Source: Pseudobacillus lumedeiriae
Lineage (GTDB): Bacteria > Bacillota > Bacilli > Bacillales > Domibacillaceae
Direction of reading: 5' to 3'
Assembly: GCF_044891285.1 (NCBI RefSeq)
Contig: NZ_JAUIYO010000001.1
Coordinates: forward strand, 372,001 to 436,000
Length of the DNA stretch: 64,000 bases
Shown here in pieces: positions 35,462-43,463 of the stretch. Made by a program: the position numbers and the translations under genes. The notes beneath the pieces were generated by a model. It was not told the DNA's origin. It did not search any database and saw nothing but the letters and a program-made list of their open reading frames with translations. The number at the start of each line of letters is the position of its first letter. The stretch's first letter is position 1.

Positions 35462-35656
35462 GAATTAACTGGAAGTAAGTCCCCTGCCTCAAGGTTTTAG
35501 CTGTTTCTAAGAGTCATGGGCGGAGGATCAACTGCCGGTAAACGCCCGATCCATTCGGACCAACAAGATGTTGGTTACTCAGGCGTTGCCACAGGACGTG
35601 GCGTTCTTAGCCTGAGTTCCTTGTACAATCAATGGGGGATGAAACCCCCATTGATA
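35462..35656 (+). repeat. Structured interspersed repeat B, copy 1 (between ruvB and ruvA)
   Basis: About 195 bases matching 16961-17147 in inverted orientation, with extended identical blocks (see that entry). Internal pairings visible are ACCAACA/TGTTGGT, ACTCAGGC/GCCTGAGT, GCCAC/GTGGC and a terminal CAATGGGGG/CCCCCATTG hairpin. Where copies differ, several pairs are kept: the end hairpin is CATCAGTGG/CCACTGATG in copy 2. It is antisense to the ruv transcript here. No ORF or tRNA resemblance is seen. Confidence 0.85.
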
Positions 35657-35667
35657 AAAGTTTCATT

Positions 35668-36279
35668 TTAGCCATTTAACAAAAGCTGCAGACCTTTACG
35701 TATATACTGGTCTGTCGTTAACTGTTCCGCTTTTAATTTTAGGCTGATTTTCTTAATTTCCCGAGCTGAATAGCCCAGCGCCTCAAGTGCAAGCAGCGCT
35801 TCTTCGAGTTCAGCAGATGAAGCCGGTTTCTGTTCTATACCATCAGGCTGAAACAAATTCGGAAAAAATTCCGGCACAACATCAGCTAGTTTTCCTTTTA
35901 GATCAAGAATCATTTGGCGGGCCGTTTTCTTACCAACACCCGGAAATTTAGTCAAAAACTTCTCATCTTCCTGTTCGATAGCCGACACTACTTGCTGCGG
36001 CTCACCGCTCGCCAGTACAGCGAGCGCACCTTTTGGTCCAATGCCCGAGACAGAAATCAACTTCTCAAACAAGCGCTTCTCTTCTATAGAAACAAATCCA
36101 TACAAAGCCAGTACATCTTCACGCACATGCTGATACACATATACAGTGATCATCTGTTGTTCATATTTCGAAAAAGCAAACGGATTCGGCGTGAGCACTT
36201 GAAAGCCGATGCCGCTATTTTCAATCACAACATATTCCGGCCCTACGAACGTTACGCTGCCTTTTATGTATTCATACAA
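35668..36279 (-). CDS. ruvA: Holliday junction branch migration protein RuvA
   Basis: Binds the four-way junction and loads RuvB. From TTG 36279 the protein is 203 residues and begins with YEYIKGSVTFVGPEYVVIEN, the standard RuvA start; GGGGAGCG stands upstream. The upstream in-frame ATG at 36405 would add 42 unrelated residues. Helix-hairpin-helix motifs are LISVSGIGPKGALAVLA and LTKFPGVGKKTARQMI; the C-terminal domain III ends in LLLNG. Confidence 0.95.
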   Translation of the reverse strand: MYEYIKGSVTFVGPEYVVIENSGIGFQVLTPNPFAFSKYEQQMITVYVYQHVREDVLALYGFVSIEEKRLFEKLISVSGIGPKGALAVLASGEPQQVVSAIEQEDEKFLTKFPGVGKKTARQMILDLKGKLADVVPEFFPNLFQPDGIEQKPASSAELEEALLALEALGYSAREIKKISLKLKAEQLTTDQYIRKGLQLLLNG

Positions 36280-36427
36280 ATGTATTCGCTCCCCTATATT
36301 ACACACTGTTCTCCATTGTATCATACCACGATTAACTCGTGAAAAAAAATGAAAAAGAAACATTTGTTCTGACATTGAAATCGACTTTGATTTCATTTTT
36401 GCCAAAAAGAAAAAGGAACAAACAAAA

Positions 36428-36450
36428 AAACCGCCTTCTTAGGCGGCATG
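36428..36450 (-). terminator. Terminator of the 67-residue ORF
   Basis: On minus, CCGCC pairs with GGCGG around a 6-base loop, followed by seven T. Confidence 0.8.
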
Positions 36451-36463
36451 CTCGAAAATATAG

Positions 36464-36667
36464 TTAATCGGGGGAACCCATACCTCCTGCACCGGCAGAG
36501 TTTGTATCGGGAATCGTATCAAGCGGCGGTGCTTCTCCTTGAGAGGTCTCTTCATGAACAGACAGGACTTCGATTCCTTCGGTTTTCAAGAGATTATTCA
36601 ACGTACGGCTGACATCACCTTTTACCTTTTTCTGATCATATTGAAGCTCAACATTGATGATCTTCAT
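36464..36667 (-). CDS. Hypothetical 67-residue protein
   Basis: Not recognised. The N-terminal half (MKIINVELQYDQKKVKGDVS) looks like a compact alpha/beta segment; the C-terminal part is acidic and Pro/Gly-rich (GEAPPLDTIPDTNSAGAGG), probably disordered. There is no signal peptide or membrane helix. GAGGGAGA sits upstream of the ATG and a terminator lies just downstream, both supporting a real gene. In B. subtilis the gene upstream of ruvA is bofC; this is not BofC, which is larger and exported. Confidence 0.65.
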   Translation of the reverse strand: MKIINVELQYDQKKVKGDVSRTLNNLLKTEGIEVLSVHEETSQGEAPPLDTIPDTNSAGAGGMGSPD

Positions 36668-37022
36668 GATTCTCCCTCGCTTTCATTGTTTATTTGTTTT
36701 TTCCCTGCTCGTAAAAAATTAAACATCATGGATAAATTTAACGTTGCTTTTATTCATGCATTTATGTAATATAAACATATCAGCTGCGTTGTGCGTAACC
36801 TTAATAAAGTTTTAACCTTTAAGCTGAAATAGGGAGTTTTAAATTGAAGCTGGACTATCATGCCACGTCACTGGCGAGGACGATAAGAACGTTTCTGCAA
36901 ACACCCACTTTATGGAGTGGTGGTTTTAAAACTTCATTAAACGTACGGCAACTGCGGCCTTTCTATTACATACTTAAAGCCGGTTTCCTCTAAGGAAGCC
37001 GGCTTTTTTTGATGCATTTCAT
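36668..37022. other. Intergenic region with a possible plus-strand transcript
   Basis: About 355 bases without a credible ORF. A promoter-like pair on plus, TTGCTT (36744-36749) and TAATAT (36767-36772), with 17 bases between, and a terminator at 36973-37011 could bound a transcript of about 230 nt. The middle holds a hairpin CCACT/AGTGG inside CACTTTATGGAGTGGTGG, part of which recurs at 46800-46830. Confidence 0.4.
36973..37011 (+). terminator. Terminator-like hairpin on plus
   Basis: AAAGCCGGTTTCCT pairs with AGGAAGCCGGCTTT, followed by TTTTG. The T-run is better on plus than on minus, yet the flanking genes are on minus. Confidence 0.75.
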
Positions 37023-37172
37023 TTACTTCGTTTCACGGTGCAGCGTATGTCTTTTTAAGCGCGGGCAATATTTTCTTAATTCTAAACGCTCTGGATTCGT
37101 ACGCTTATTTTTCGTTGTGATATAATTTCTGTCTCCTGTTTCTGTGCATGCTAACGTAATATTTACTCTCAT
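37023..37172 (-). CDS. rpmG: Ribosomal protein L33, zinc-free (C-minus) form
   Basis: A 49-residue protein matching L33: NITLACTETGDRNYITTKNK and LELRKYCPRLKRHTLHRETK. Zinc-binding L33 has two CxxC pairs; here only Cys9 and Cys36 remain and the partner positions are Thr12 and Leu39, so it cannot form the usual zinc ribbon. Such copies replace zinc-containing L33 under zinc limitation. It lies 24 bases after the COG0523 GTPase gene, so it would be co-expressed from the Zur-box promoter upstream of that gene. Confidence 0.92.
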   Translation of the reverse strand: MRVNITLACTETGDRNYITTKNKRTNPERLELRKYCPRLKRHTLHRETK

Positions 37173-37196
37173 TCTTTTTCTCTCCTTAAAATGTTA

Positions 37197-38381
37197 TTAA
37201 GCCGTAATGAACGGTGGAAGCGGATCTGCCAATAAAGACCACTCTTCTTTTTGTTCTTCTTCTGTTAACAAACAGGCGTCTAAAGATTGTTCAATTTGAG
37301 GTCGATCCATGCCTATGCCAATCATGACGATTTCTGTTATTCTGTCTCCATATTCTTCATGCCATCTTTCTAACAGCTCGGGCTCTTCCTGCAGCATTTG
37401 CTTCTGCTCCTGTTCAGGATAAGCCGCAACCCATTCCCCCGCTCCTTGAAAAATAATAGATGGACCGGCTTGTGACAATATTCCTGCCATGTTGTTGCGG
37501 GAAGCAAGCCAAATAAATCCTTTCGCCCGCACGACATCTACTGGCCAGCCCTCCAGCCAGCTCATAAGTCTCTCCGGGTGAAACGGGAGATGCCTGCGGT
37601 AAACGAAAGATGAAATGCCGTACTCTTCCGTTTCCGGCGTATGTTCATTGTTCAACTCTTTGATCCAGCCGGCTCCTTGACTGGCTTTATCAAAATCAAA
37701 TAAATGCGTATCAAGCACTTCATCTAATGAAAGCTTGCTATGATCCGTTAAAACAATGCGCGCTTCTGGATTCAACTGTTGCAGCACTGCTTTTAATTCA
37801 AGCACATCTTCTTCTTGTACTAAATCAATTTTATTCAGTAAGATTACATTGGCGAATTCAATTTGATCGATTAATAAGTCAACTACTTCTCTCGTGTCTG
37901 TTTCATCTGTCGCCTCTTTACGCTCAAGCAAACTTTCCCCAGAAGCAAAATCATGCCAGAAGCGGTTCGCATCGACGACTGTTACCATCGTGTCCAGACG
38001 GCAAAAAGCTGATAAATCAATGCCCAATTCCTCATCTACATATGTAAATGTTTGAGCGACTGGCACCGGTTCACTAATTCCCGTTGATTCAATCACGATA
38101 TAATCGATGTCACCGTCTGCAGCAAGCTTTTCCACCTCTTTAATTAAATCCTCCCGAAGCGTACAACAGATGCAGCCATTTTGCATTTCCACAAGTTTTT
38201 CTTCTGTCCGTGAAAACCCGCCTTGTTTAATGAAAGAAGCATCAACATTAATTTCACTCATGTCATTCACAATAACAGCTACTTTTTTCTCTTCTCTGTT
38301 TTTTAATATATGATTTAAAAGAGTTGTTTTCCCTGATCCTAAGTATCCACTCAATACAGTAACTGGAATTTTCTTTTTCAT
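37197..38381 (-). CDS. COG0523 GTPase, ZagA/YciC-like zinc metallochaperone
   Basis: A 394-residue G3E-family GTPase: P-loop SGYLGSGKTTLL, the metal-binding NGCICCTLRED (CxCC), ESTGISEP, NKIDLV, and the C-terminal CobW_C domain. Members controlled by Zur deliver zinc to key enzymes under starvation. ATG 38381 (MKKKIPVTVLSG) is preferred; a TTG at 38393 has no ribosome binding site. A Zur-box-like palindrome lies at 38400-38420, only 19 bases upstream of the start. Confidence 0.9.
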   Translation of the reverse strand: MKKKIPVTVLSGYLGSGKTTLLNHILKNREEKKVAVIVNDMSEINVDASFIKQGGFSRTEEKLVEMQNGCICCTLREDLIKEVEKLAADGDIDYIVIESTGISEPVPVAQTFTYVDEELGIDLSAFCRLDTMVTVVDANRFWHDFASGESLLERKEATDETDTREVVDLLIDQIEFANVILLNKIDLVQEEDVLELKAVLQQLNPEARIVLTDHSKLSLDEVLDTHLFDFDKASQGAGWIKELNNEHTPETEEYGISSFVYRRHLPFHPERLMSWLEGWPVDVVRAKGFIWLASRNNMAGILSQAGPSIIFQGAGEWVAAYPEQEQKQMLQEEPELLERWHEEYGDRITEIVMIGIGMDRPQIEQSLDACLLTEEEQKEEWSLLADPLPPFITA

Positions 38382-38399
38382 GTCATCCCCCAAAAATGA

Positions 38400-38420
38400 T
38401 AATCGATATTATTACGATTT
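38400..38420. promoter_or_regulatory. Zur-box-like operator 1 (ahead of the GTPase gene)
   Basis: TAATCGATATTATTACGATTT against the Bacillus Zur consensus AAATCGTAATnATTACGATT(T) differs at three of 20 defined positions. It begins right after the stop codon of the FAD oxidoreductase gene and precedes the COG0523 GTPase and rpmG. Confidence 0.8.
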
Positions 38421-39596
38421 TTATATGCCCGTTACAATTCTTTCTGCGGCCATTCTTGCTCCTGCAATGTTTCTAGCCGCAGGTCCTACCTCCAACTCAG
38501 CAAGAGCGCCCGCCACAAACAAATGAGGACACCACTCCAATGCTTGTGAAACAATCGGATAGCCACAATTAGCACACGTTAGGTTTTCCTGTTGAATCAG
38601 TGCATGAAGCCATCCTTTCCCTGGAAGAGAAGGGTCAAATCCATTAGCCAAGAGAATGCTCCCTGCCTGCATCGGCTCTCTTGAATGACTCAGTCGAATA
38701 TTTATATACTGGTTCTCTACTACAATCGATTTAGCATCGACTTCGTCTTTGATAACGTTCAAGCTCTTCGTATTTTGAAGAGCACGTAATATCCGGTACA
38801 CATCTTTTGGCATCGACCCTTTATTTCGAGCCTGCTGGATCTTTTTTCTCCGTTCATGAAAACAACCGATTTGTTGGAATAAGCGTAAATATTTTTGTCC
38901 TAGCCAGCCTGGATCACTGTCAAATTGATGAATGCGAAACAGATGGCGGGTTAAAAGTGTAACTTGACCCGGAAATTGTCCACTTAACTTAATAGCTAAA
39001 TGGGCTGCAGTGATCCCACCGCCAATGATCAGAAAAGGAGGTACAAATTCTTCAACAGTCTGAACTTCTTGATCAAAAACATGACAAATTCGTGAACGAT
39101 TCATCTTCTTTACCTGTTTCGCCCATTTTGGCCAAATAGGTTGTTCCGTTACTCCAATTGCAATGACAACATATTTACTATGCAAGACAGCCCCGTCTTC
39201 TGTTTGAACAGTCCACCGTTCTCCATCCCTTTCAACTTTCTTTACTCGGCCTTGAATCCAGCACTTCTCCATGTCTACTTCTTTTATCGTTTCATCGCAA
39301 TGCGCATTAAACAAATCTAATGAAGGCCGCTTATAGCCTCCATAAAAATGATCTAGAGAAAAATTTTTCTTTGCAAAATATTGAAGACTAAACGGTGAAA
39401 CGTCTATATGGTGAACAAACGGAGAGCGAAGAAATGGCATTCCTATTAACCCCGTCATTCTCTTCCAATTAAATAATGGCTTAGAATGGGGATCGATCAT
39501 GCGTAATCGTTCTATTGTTGTTTTTCCGCTTTTTATCAAAAATGAAGCAACGGTACAGCCTTGTATGCCTCCACCAATAATGATCCAATCAATCAA
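38421..39596 (-). CDS. FAD/NAD(P)-binding oxidoreductase (lysine/ornithine monooxygenase-like fold)
   Basis: A 391-residue flavoprotein. The N-terminal GGGIQGCTVASFLIKSG is a dinucleotide-binding loop, a second site is LIIGGGITAAHLAIKLSG (about 190-210), and ATG-like ILLANGFDPS occurs near 330. A late CANCGYP and GPAARNIAGARMAAERIV close the protein. The general shape is SidA/IucD-like, but the substrate is unknown. The start is TTG 39596 with AGGAGGTGAG nine bases upstream. Two Zur-box-like sites lie upstream, so it is probably zinc-repressed. Confidence 0.8.
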   Translation of the reverse strand: MIDWIIIGGGIQGCTVASFLIKSGKTTIERLRMIDPHSKPLFNWKRMTGLIGMPFLRSPFVHHIDVSPFSLQYFAKKNFSLDHFYGGYKRPSLDLFNAHCDETIKEVDMEKCWIQGRVKKVERDGERWTVQTEDGAVLHSKYVVIAIGVTEQPIWPKWAKQVKKMNRSRICHVFDQEVQTVEEFVPPFLIIGGGITAAHLAIKLSGQFPGQVTLLTRHLFRIHQFDSDPGWLGQKYLRLFQQIGCFHERRKKIQQARNKGSMPKDVYRILRALQNTKSLNVIKDEVDAKSIVVENQYINIRLSHSREPMQAGSILLANGFDPSLPGKGWLHALIQQENLTCANCGYPIVSQALEWCPHLFVAGALAELEVGPAARNIAGARMAAERIVTGI

Positions 39597-39618
39597 AAGA
39601 TTCTCACCTCCTCTACAT

Positions 39619-39639
39619 AAATCAAAATCATTACGATTT
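39619..39639. promoter_or_regulatory. Zur-box-like operator 2
   Basis: AAATCAAAATCATTACGATTT, two mismatches from the 20 defined positions of the Zur consensus. It lies between the putative start site and the ribosome binding site of the FAD oxidoreductase gene. Confidence 0.8.
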
Positions 39640-39689
39640 AAAACAGAAAAAAATTTATTTACTTTTTCATTTTAGCTTTCCAACTTATA

Positions 39690-39718
39690 ATAAAACGTAA
39701 TCATTACTATTTGCAAGT
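39690..39718 (-). promoter_or_regulatory. Promoter with Zur-box-like operator 3
   Basis: AAAACGTAATCATTACTATTT at 39692-39712 has two mismatches to the Zur consensus. On minus it occupies the spacer of a possible promoter: -35 TTGCAA (39713-39718 region) and -10 TATTAT, 18 bases apart. The promoter reads toward the FAD oxidoreductase gene. Centre-to-centre distance to operator 2 is 73 bases. Confidence 0.7.
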
Positions 39719-39768
39719 GTTTTTTATAAATCAAACAAAACTTAGAATGACCTTTTTCTTTTCAGCAG

Positions 39769-40713
39769 CTATTTTATTCTTGTTAAAACAGGATATACAT
39801 ATGGCTCATTGGGTTCGGCAATCTCTTTCCAAGATGTCATTTTCAATATTGGCCATTTCTCATTGTTATACAATGTAACCTTTACTGTCGCCTCTATTTC
39901 CAGCCATGTATCTTCTTTCACAGCCTGTCCCTCATCCAACTCAGTTAAAAAACCAATCAGACTTGCATCTGCCACACAATGAGTAATTAAAAATCGAGCG
40001 ATCACTACTTGATTAGCTTGAAGTCCTTTCTCTTTGTATACAAATCCCGTCAATTTTACTGTTCTGCCAGTATATTTTTCAGGATCAGCGTTGATCTCTC
40101 CGTAATACGGTTCAAACACTTCATCCTTCATATCAATGATTGCCGAGTGATCGAGCTGCTTTATTTTTTCTTTGTATTCTGCATCCGTCATTTCATTTGG
40201 ATTCGGCAGCGGCTCTTGATCTTCAAAACTCCCCTCTCCATTTTCAGAAGTATAAGGATTTCGTTCTGTTTCAATTGCTGAGTCTTCTAGAAGACTCAAC
40301 TCCGGTTCGCTCTCTGTCTGTTCTTGAATCTTTGCCGGTATAGTCAGTACCGTTCCTTTTTTAGCAGCAATCGAGGCATCCAATATTTGAGCAGGTAATA
40401 AAAAGCCTGTGATTAACGGAAATATGATAATGAAGTAGGAAAGAACCTTTTTAACTGATAAACCGGATGAATGGCCATGATCATGACCACATCCATGATG
40501 ACAATGCTCATCATGTGTATGCTTTTCCGTCCAAATTCGCTGGATTTGTACAAAGAACAAACATAGAAACAAAACAGCAGCAACTTGACTGAACAGCACA
40601 TACTTCGGATTGATGTATTTTGTGATGTCTCCCCCAAGATGGAGTTTGATCAAAAAAAGAAAAAAAGCAAATATTGTGATCGCCCGCAAGGCTTGTTGAA
40701 AGCGAAAGTGCAT
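39769..40713 (-). CDS. TIGR03943 family protein (YcgQ-like), putative permease partner
   Basis: A 314-residue protein with about three N-terminal membrane helices, then a histidine-rich loop HTHDEHCHHGCGHDHGH (near 63-79), a further helix, an acidic linker, and a C-terminal OB-like domain (YTGRTVKLTGFVYKEKG, RFLITHCVADASLIGFL). This is the layout of TIGR03943/YcgQ, which is regularly found beside COG0701 permeases and COG0523 GTPases. The His-rich loop suggests metal binding. It follows the permease gene by 16 bases and forms a pair with it. Confidence 0.87.
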   Translation of the reverse strand: MHFRFQQALRAITIFAFFLFLIKLHLGGDITKYINPKYVLFSQVAAVLFLCLFFVQIQRIWTEKHTHDEHCHHGCGHDHGHSSGLSVKKVLSYFIIIFPLITGFLLPAQILDASIAAKKGTVLTIPAKIQEQTESEPELSLLEDSAIETERNPYTSENGEGSFEDQEPLPNPNEMTDAEYKEKIKQLDHSAIIDMKDEVFEPYYGEINADPEKYTGRTVKLTGFVYKEKGLQANQVVIARFLITHCVADASLIGFLTELDEGQAVKEDTWLEIEATVKVTLYNNEKWPILKMTSWKEIAEPNEPYVYPVLTRIK

Positions 40714-40729
40714 CTTTTTCTCCCCCTTC

Positions 40730-41731
40730 CTACAGCCAATCTAATATGCTAATACATATAAACACCACGATTGTAATTAACATCACTAACTGAAGAACGA
40801 ATTTCATTTTAAACGCACTTAAAAGCATGAGTGTATTTTTCAAATCAATCATCGGACCATAAATTAAGAATGCCAAGATAGAATACTCAGGAAATACATG
40901 TCGAAAAGAGGCACCGATGAACGCATCTGCTTCTGAGCAAAGTGATAAGATAAAGGCTAGTGCCATCATAACTAATGTGGAAGAGATCAAACCTTCACCA
41001 ACTTGCAACAATGTTTGCGTCGAAATATACGTTTGCATAAATGCAGCAAAAAAAGCGCCGATAATTAAATATTTACCCATATCAAAGAATTCATCGATAG
41101 AATGTTTCAGCATGTCCCAACATCGAACAGAAAAAGCAGCCTTCTCATTCATAGCTTTCATTGGCTCATCTCTCGTCTCTTTTAGCTGACTTTTTTTATA
41201 GAACAAGCTAACAACTAAAGAAATAATCAGAGCTGCAGCAAAACCAACAATCATACGCATACCCGCCATCTTTAGATCATTACCGAAAGCCATGTAAGTA
41301 GAAAAAATAACAATGGGATTGATCAGCGGCCCGGTCAACAAAAAGCCGACTCCTGCATAAATAGGAACCCCTTTAGCAACAAGCCTGCGAACGATTGGCA
41401 CAATTCCACATTCACACGCTGGAAAACAAGCTCCTATCACACAGCTCATTGTCACTGCTAAAAACTTATTCTTGGGAATCCATTTCTGAATATGTTGTTC
41501 AGTCACAAAAATTTGAATAACCCCCGCGATCAGCACACCAATTAACACAAACGGTACGGCTTCAATTAAAATACTTAAAAAGATAGTATTTAGCTGCAAG
41601 AGTGATGACGGAATTTCCCCAATAAAGTCCTGCTTCATCACCCATCCGCCAAACATTGAAAAATAGACCCCTACAGCTGCTGCCAATAATCCAGTGAATT
41701 CAATCAAGGTTGTCCTTCCCCAACGAACCAT
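40730..41731 (-). CDS. COG0701-type permease (YcgR-like)
   Basis: A 333-residue polytopic protein with about eight helices. VIGACFPACECGIVPIVRRL (CxxxCxCG) is the diagnostic motif of this permease family, followed by GVGFLLTGPLINPIV and a second-half repeat SLCSEADAFIGASF. ATG 41731 is preferred, with GGGGGA five bases upstream; ATG 41743 lacks a site. No Zur-box was found ahead of it, so its place in the zinc regulon is inferred only from adjacency and from TIGR03943/COG0523 associations. Confidence 0.87.
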   Translation of the reverse strand: MVRWGRTTLIEFTGLLAAAVGVYFSMFGGWVMKQDFIGEIPSSLLQLNTIFLSILIEAVPFVLIGVLIAGVIQIFVTEQHIQKWIPKNKFLAVTMSCVIGACFPACECGIVPIVRRLVAKGVPIYAGVGFLLTGPLINPIVIFSTYMAFGNDLKMAGMRMIVGFAAALIISLVVSLFYKKSQLKETRDEPMKAMNEKAAFSVRCWDMLKHSIDEFFDMGKYLIIGAFFAAFMQTYISTQTLLQVGEGLISSTLVMMALAFILSLCSEADAFIGASFRHVFPEYSILAFLIYGPMIDLKNTLMLLSAFKMKFVLQLVMLITIVVFICISILDWL

Positions 41732-41852
41732 ACAATCCCCCATTTCTTTGTTGTTTTTCGTACTATTCTATGTATATGAGTTACACCAAAAGTAGAACTA
41801 AAAATTTAATAAACTAACTCCACCTGCAGCCACTTCCCTTCCATTTATGATT

Positions 41853-41895
41853 AAAAACACTGCCAACATCAAACAGAGGTTGGCAGTGTTTTTGT
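41853..41895 (-). terminator. Terminator after the LysM-GH18 gene
   Basis: AAAAACACTGCCAAC pairs with GTTGGCAGTGTTTTT. It is near symmetrical and could serve both strands. Confidence 0.88.
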
Positions 41896-41905
41896 TATTC
41901 TTAAA

Positions 41906-43318
41906 TCACCCAAGTTTCCGTATTCTAAAATTATCTTGCAGCAGGTACCAATTTTGTGGGAATGGATAGCCTAGCACCCAGTAACTGATGCCGCGGAGCC
42001 CATATTCTTTCACGAGGTCAAATTTTGCCTGGGCACTGCGGGCATCTTCAAACCAGACTTCGTGCATGCGCCCCCGTTCATCCATGTACCGATAAAAAGG
42101 TGATTGGGATGCTTCATCATACTGAATAGCCGCTCCATATTTGACTGCACGGCGGACAGCTTCCTGCATATCAAACGTCTGCGCTTCCTGCCCTCGTCTA
42201 TGCGGAAGAAGCCAGTCACGGGCATACAATTGAAAACCGAAAAAGATTTTGTTTCTCGGGATGACGGTCACTGCATAGTCGAGGACTCGCTTAATTTGAT
42301 TGAGTGGAGAAATGGCCTGTGGGGGACCGAAGCGATAACCCCACTCATACGTCATCAACACAACAAAATCTACAATCCGTCCATGGGCTTCATAGTCATG
42401 CGCTTCATACAAGAGTCCTTGTTGATCACTGCTTACTTTAGGAGCAAGCGCTGTAGAAACAAAAAAACCCTCGGGGTGAAGCCGGTCAACTGCCCGCTGC
42501 AAAAATTGATTATACCGCTCACGGTCTGCTGGAAACACGTTTTCAAAGTCGACGTTCAGCCCTCTGTAGCCTTTTCTTTTCATTATCTCAAGTATATTGG
42601 TCAATAGCTTTTCTTGCAGCTCCCTGCTTCCTAAAATGGTATGAGCAAGCCGAGACCCTGGATCTCCTGCAGTAAAATTCGTAATAGACATCATTGGAAC
42701 CACTCTCTCGGCACGAGCTGCTTGAAGTGTCGCCTCATCATTTATTGATTCCAGCCCGCCGTCTGCTTTCATAATGTAAGCAAATGGGGCGACATACGTT
42801 AAATAATCACCTACTTTACGCACTTCTTGGGCTCCTTCTTCTCCCATATTAATCGTGTACGCATTTACGTCTATCACAGGCTTTGTAAATGGAATTTCCA
42901 GGACAAGTCCAGGATAAATAGCAGTCGGATGCTGAATACGATTTAACTTCATCAGTTCCCCCACATCCGTTCCATAGTACTGAGCAATTCGCGATAATGT
43001 TTCCCCTTCCCGCACGGTATGCCTTCTCGGTGGAATATATAAAACCATCCCAGGGGTTATTTTATTCGGATCACTGATTGGATTGATTCGTATCATATCA
43101 TTTACTTCCACTCCATGCTGCTGGGCGATGTGATAAAGCGTTTCCCCTGTCTTCACCGTGTGCCGGCGGGCGGAAATAGGAATAATCAGCGCCTGACCAA
43201 CCACAAGGCGGCTAGGATCAGGCAGTTCATTTACTGCTGCAATCCGGGATGATCTTACTCCATACTGCCGAGCAAGCTGATCTAGCGTTTCTCCTCTTCG
43301 TATTACATGTATAATCAT
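41906..43318 (-). CDS. LysM-GH18 spore glycosidase (SleL/YaaH family)
   Basis: A 470-residue N-acetylglucosaminidase acting on cortex during germination. Three LysM domains (about 1-45, 50-95, 98-145, each HTVKxGETL-like) are followed by a GH18 catalytic barrel with the signature GLNVDFENVFPADR, whose Glu is the acid/base, and LMTYEWGYRFGPP. ATG 43318 gives better spacing from GGAGGA than ATG 43321; either is possible. There is no signal peptide, as usual for spore-located members. It has its own terminator. Confidence 0.92.
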   Translation of the reverse strand: MIIHVIRRGETLDQLARQYGVRSSRIAAVNELPDPSRLVVGQALIIPISARRHTVKTGETLYHIAQQHGVEVNDMIRINPISDPNKITPGMVLYIPPRRHTVREGETLSRIAQYYGTDVGELMKLNRIQHPTAIYPGLVLEIPFTKPVIDVNAYTINMGEEGAQEVRKVGDYLTYVAPFAYIMKADGGLESINDEATLQAARAERVVPMMSITNFTAGDPGSRLAHTILGSRELQEKLLTNILEIMKRKGYRGLNVDFENVFPADRERYNQFLQRAVDRLHPEGFFVSTALAPKVSSDQQGLLYEAHDYEAHGRIVDFVVLMTYEWGYRFGPPQAISPLNQIKRVLDYAVTVIPRNKIFFGFQLYARDWLLPHRRGQEAQTFDMQEAVRRAVKYGAAIQYDEASQSPFYRYMDERGRMHEVWFEDARSAQAKFDLVKEYGLRGISYWVLGYPFPQNWYLLQDNFRIRKLG

Positions 43319-43424
43319 CATTGTCTCCTCCAAATCCCTGTCATACCACTATACATATGCACCCTTAAACTATAAGGCAACCACCTCCCTCCAAATACAC
43401 TATTTCATCGGAAAGATAACAATA

Positions 43425-43463
43425 AACAGAGGTGCCGGCATTCGCCAGCACCTCTGTTTATTT
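43425..43463 (-). terminator. Terminator after the YhcN/YlaJ lipoprotein gene
   Basis: AAACAGAGGTGC pairs with GCACCTCTGTTT, with flanking A/T on both sides. Confidence 0.85.

Noticed and set aside
41732..41852. Zur box ahead of the COG0701 permease
   Set aside because: No sequence resembling the 21-bp palindrome was found there, so zinc control of this pair is not claimed from sequence.
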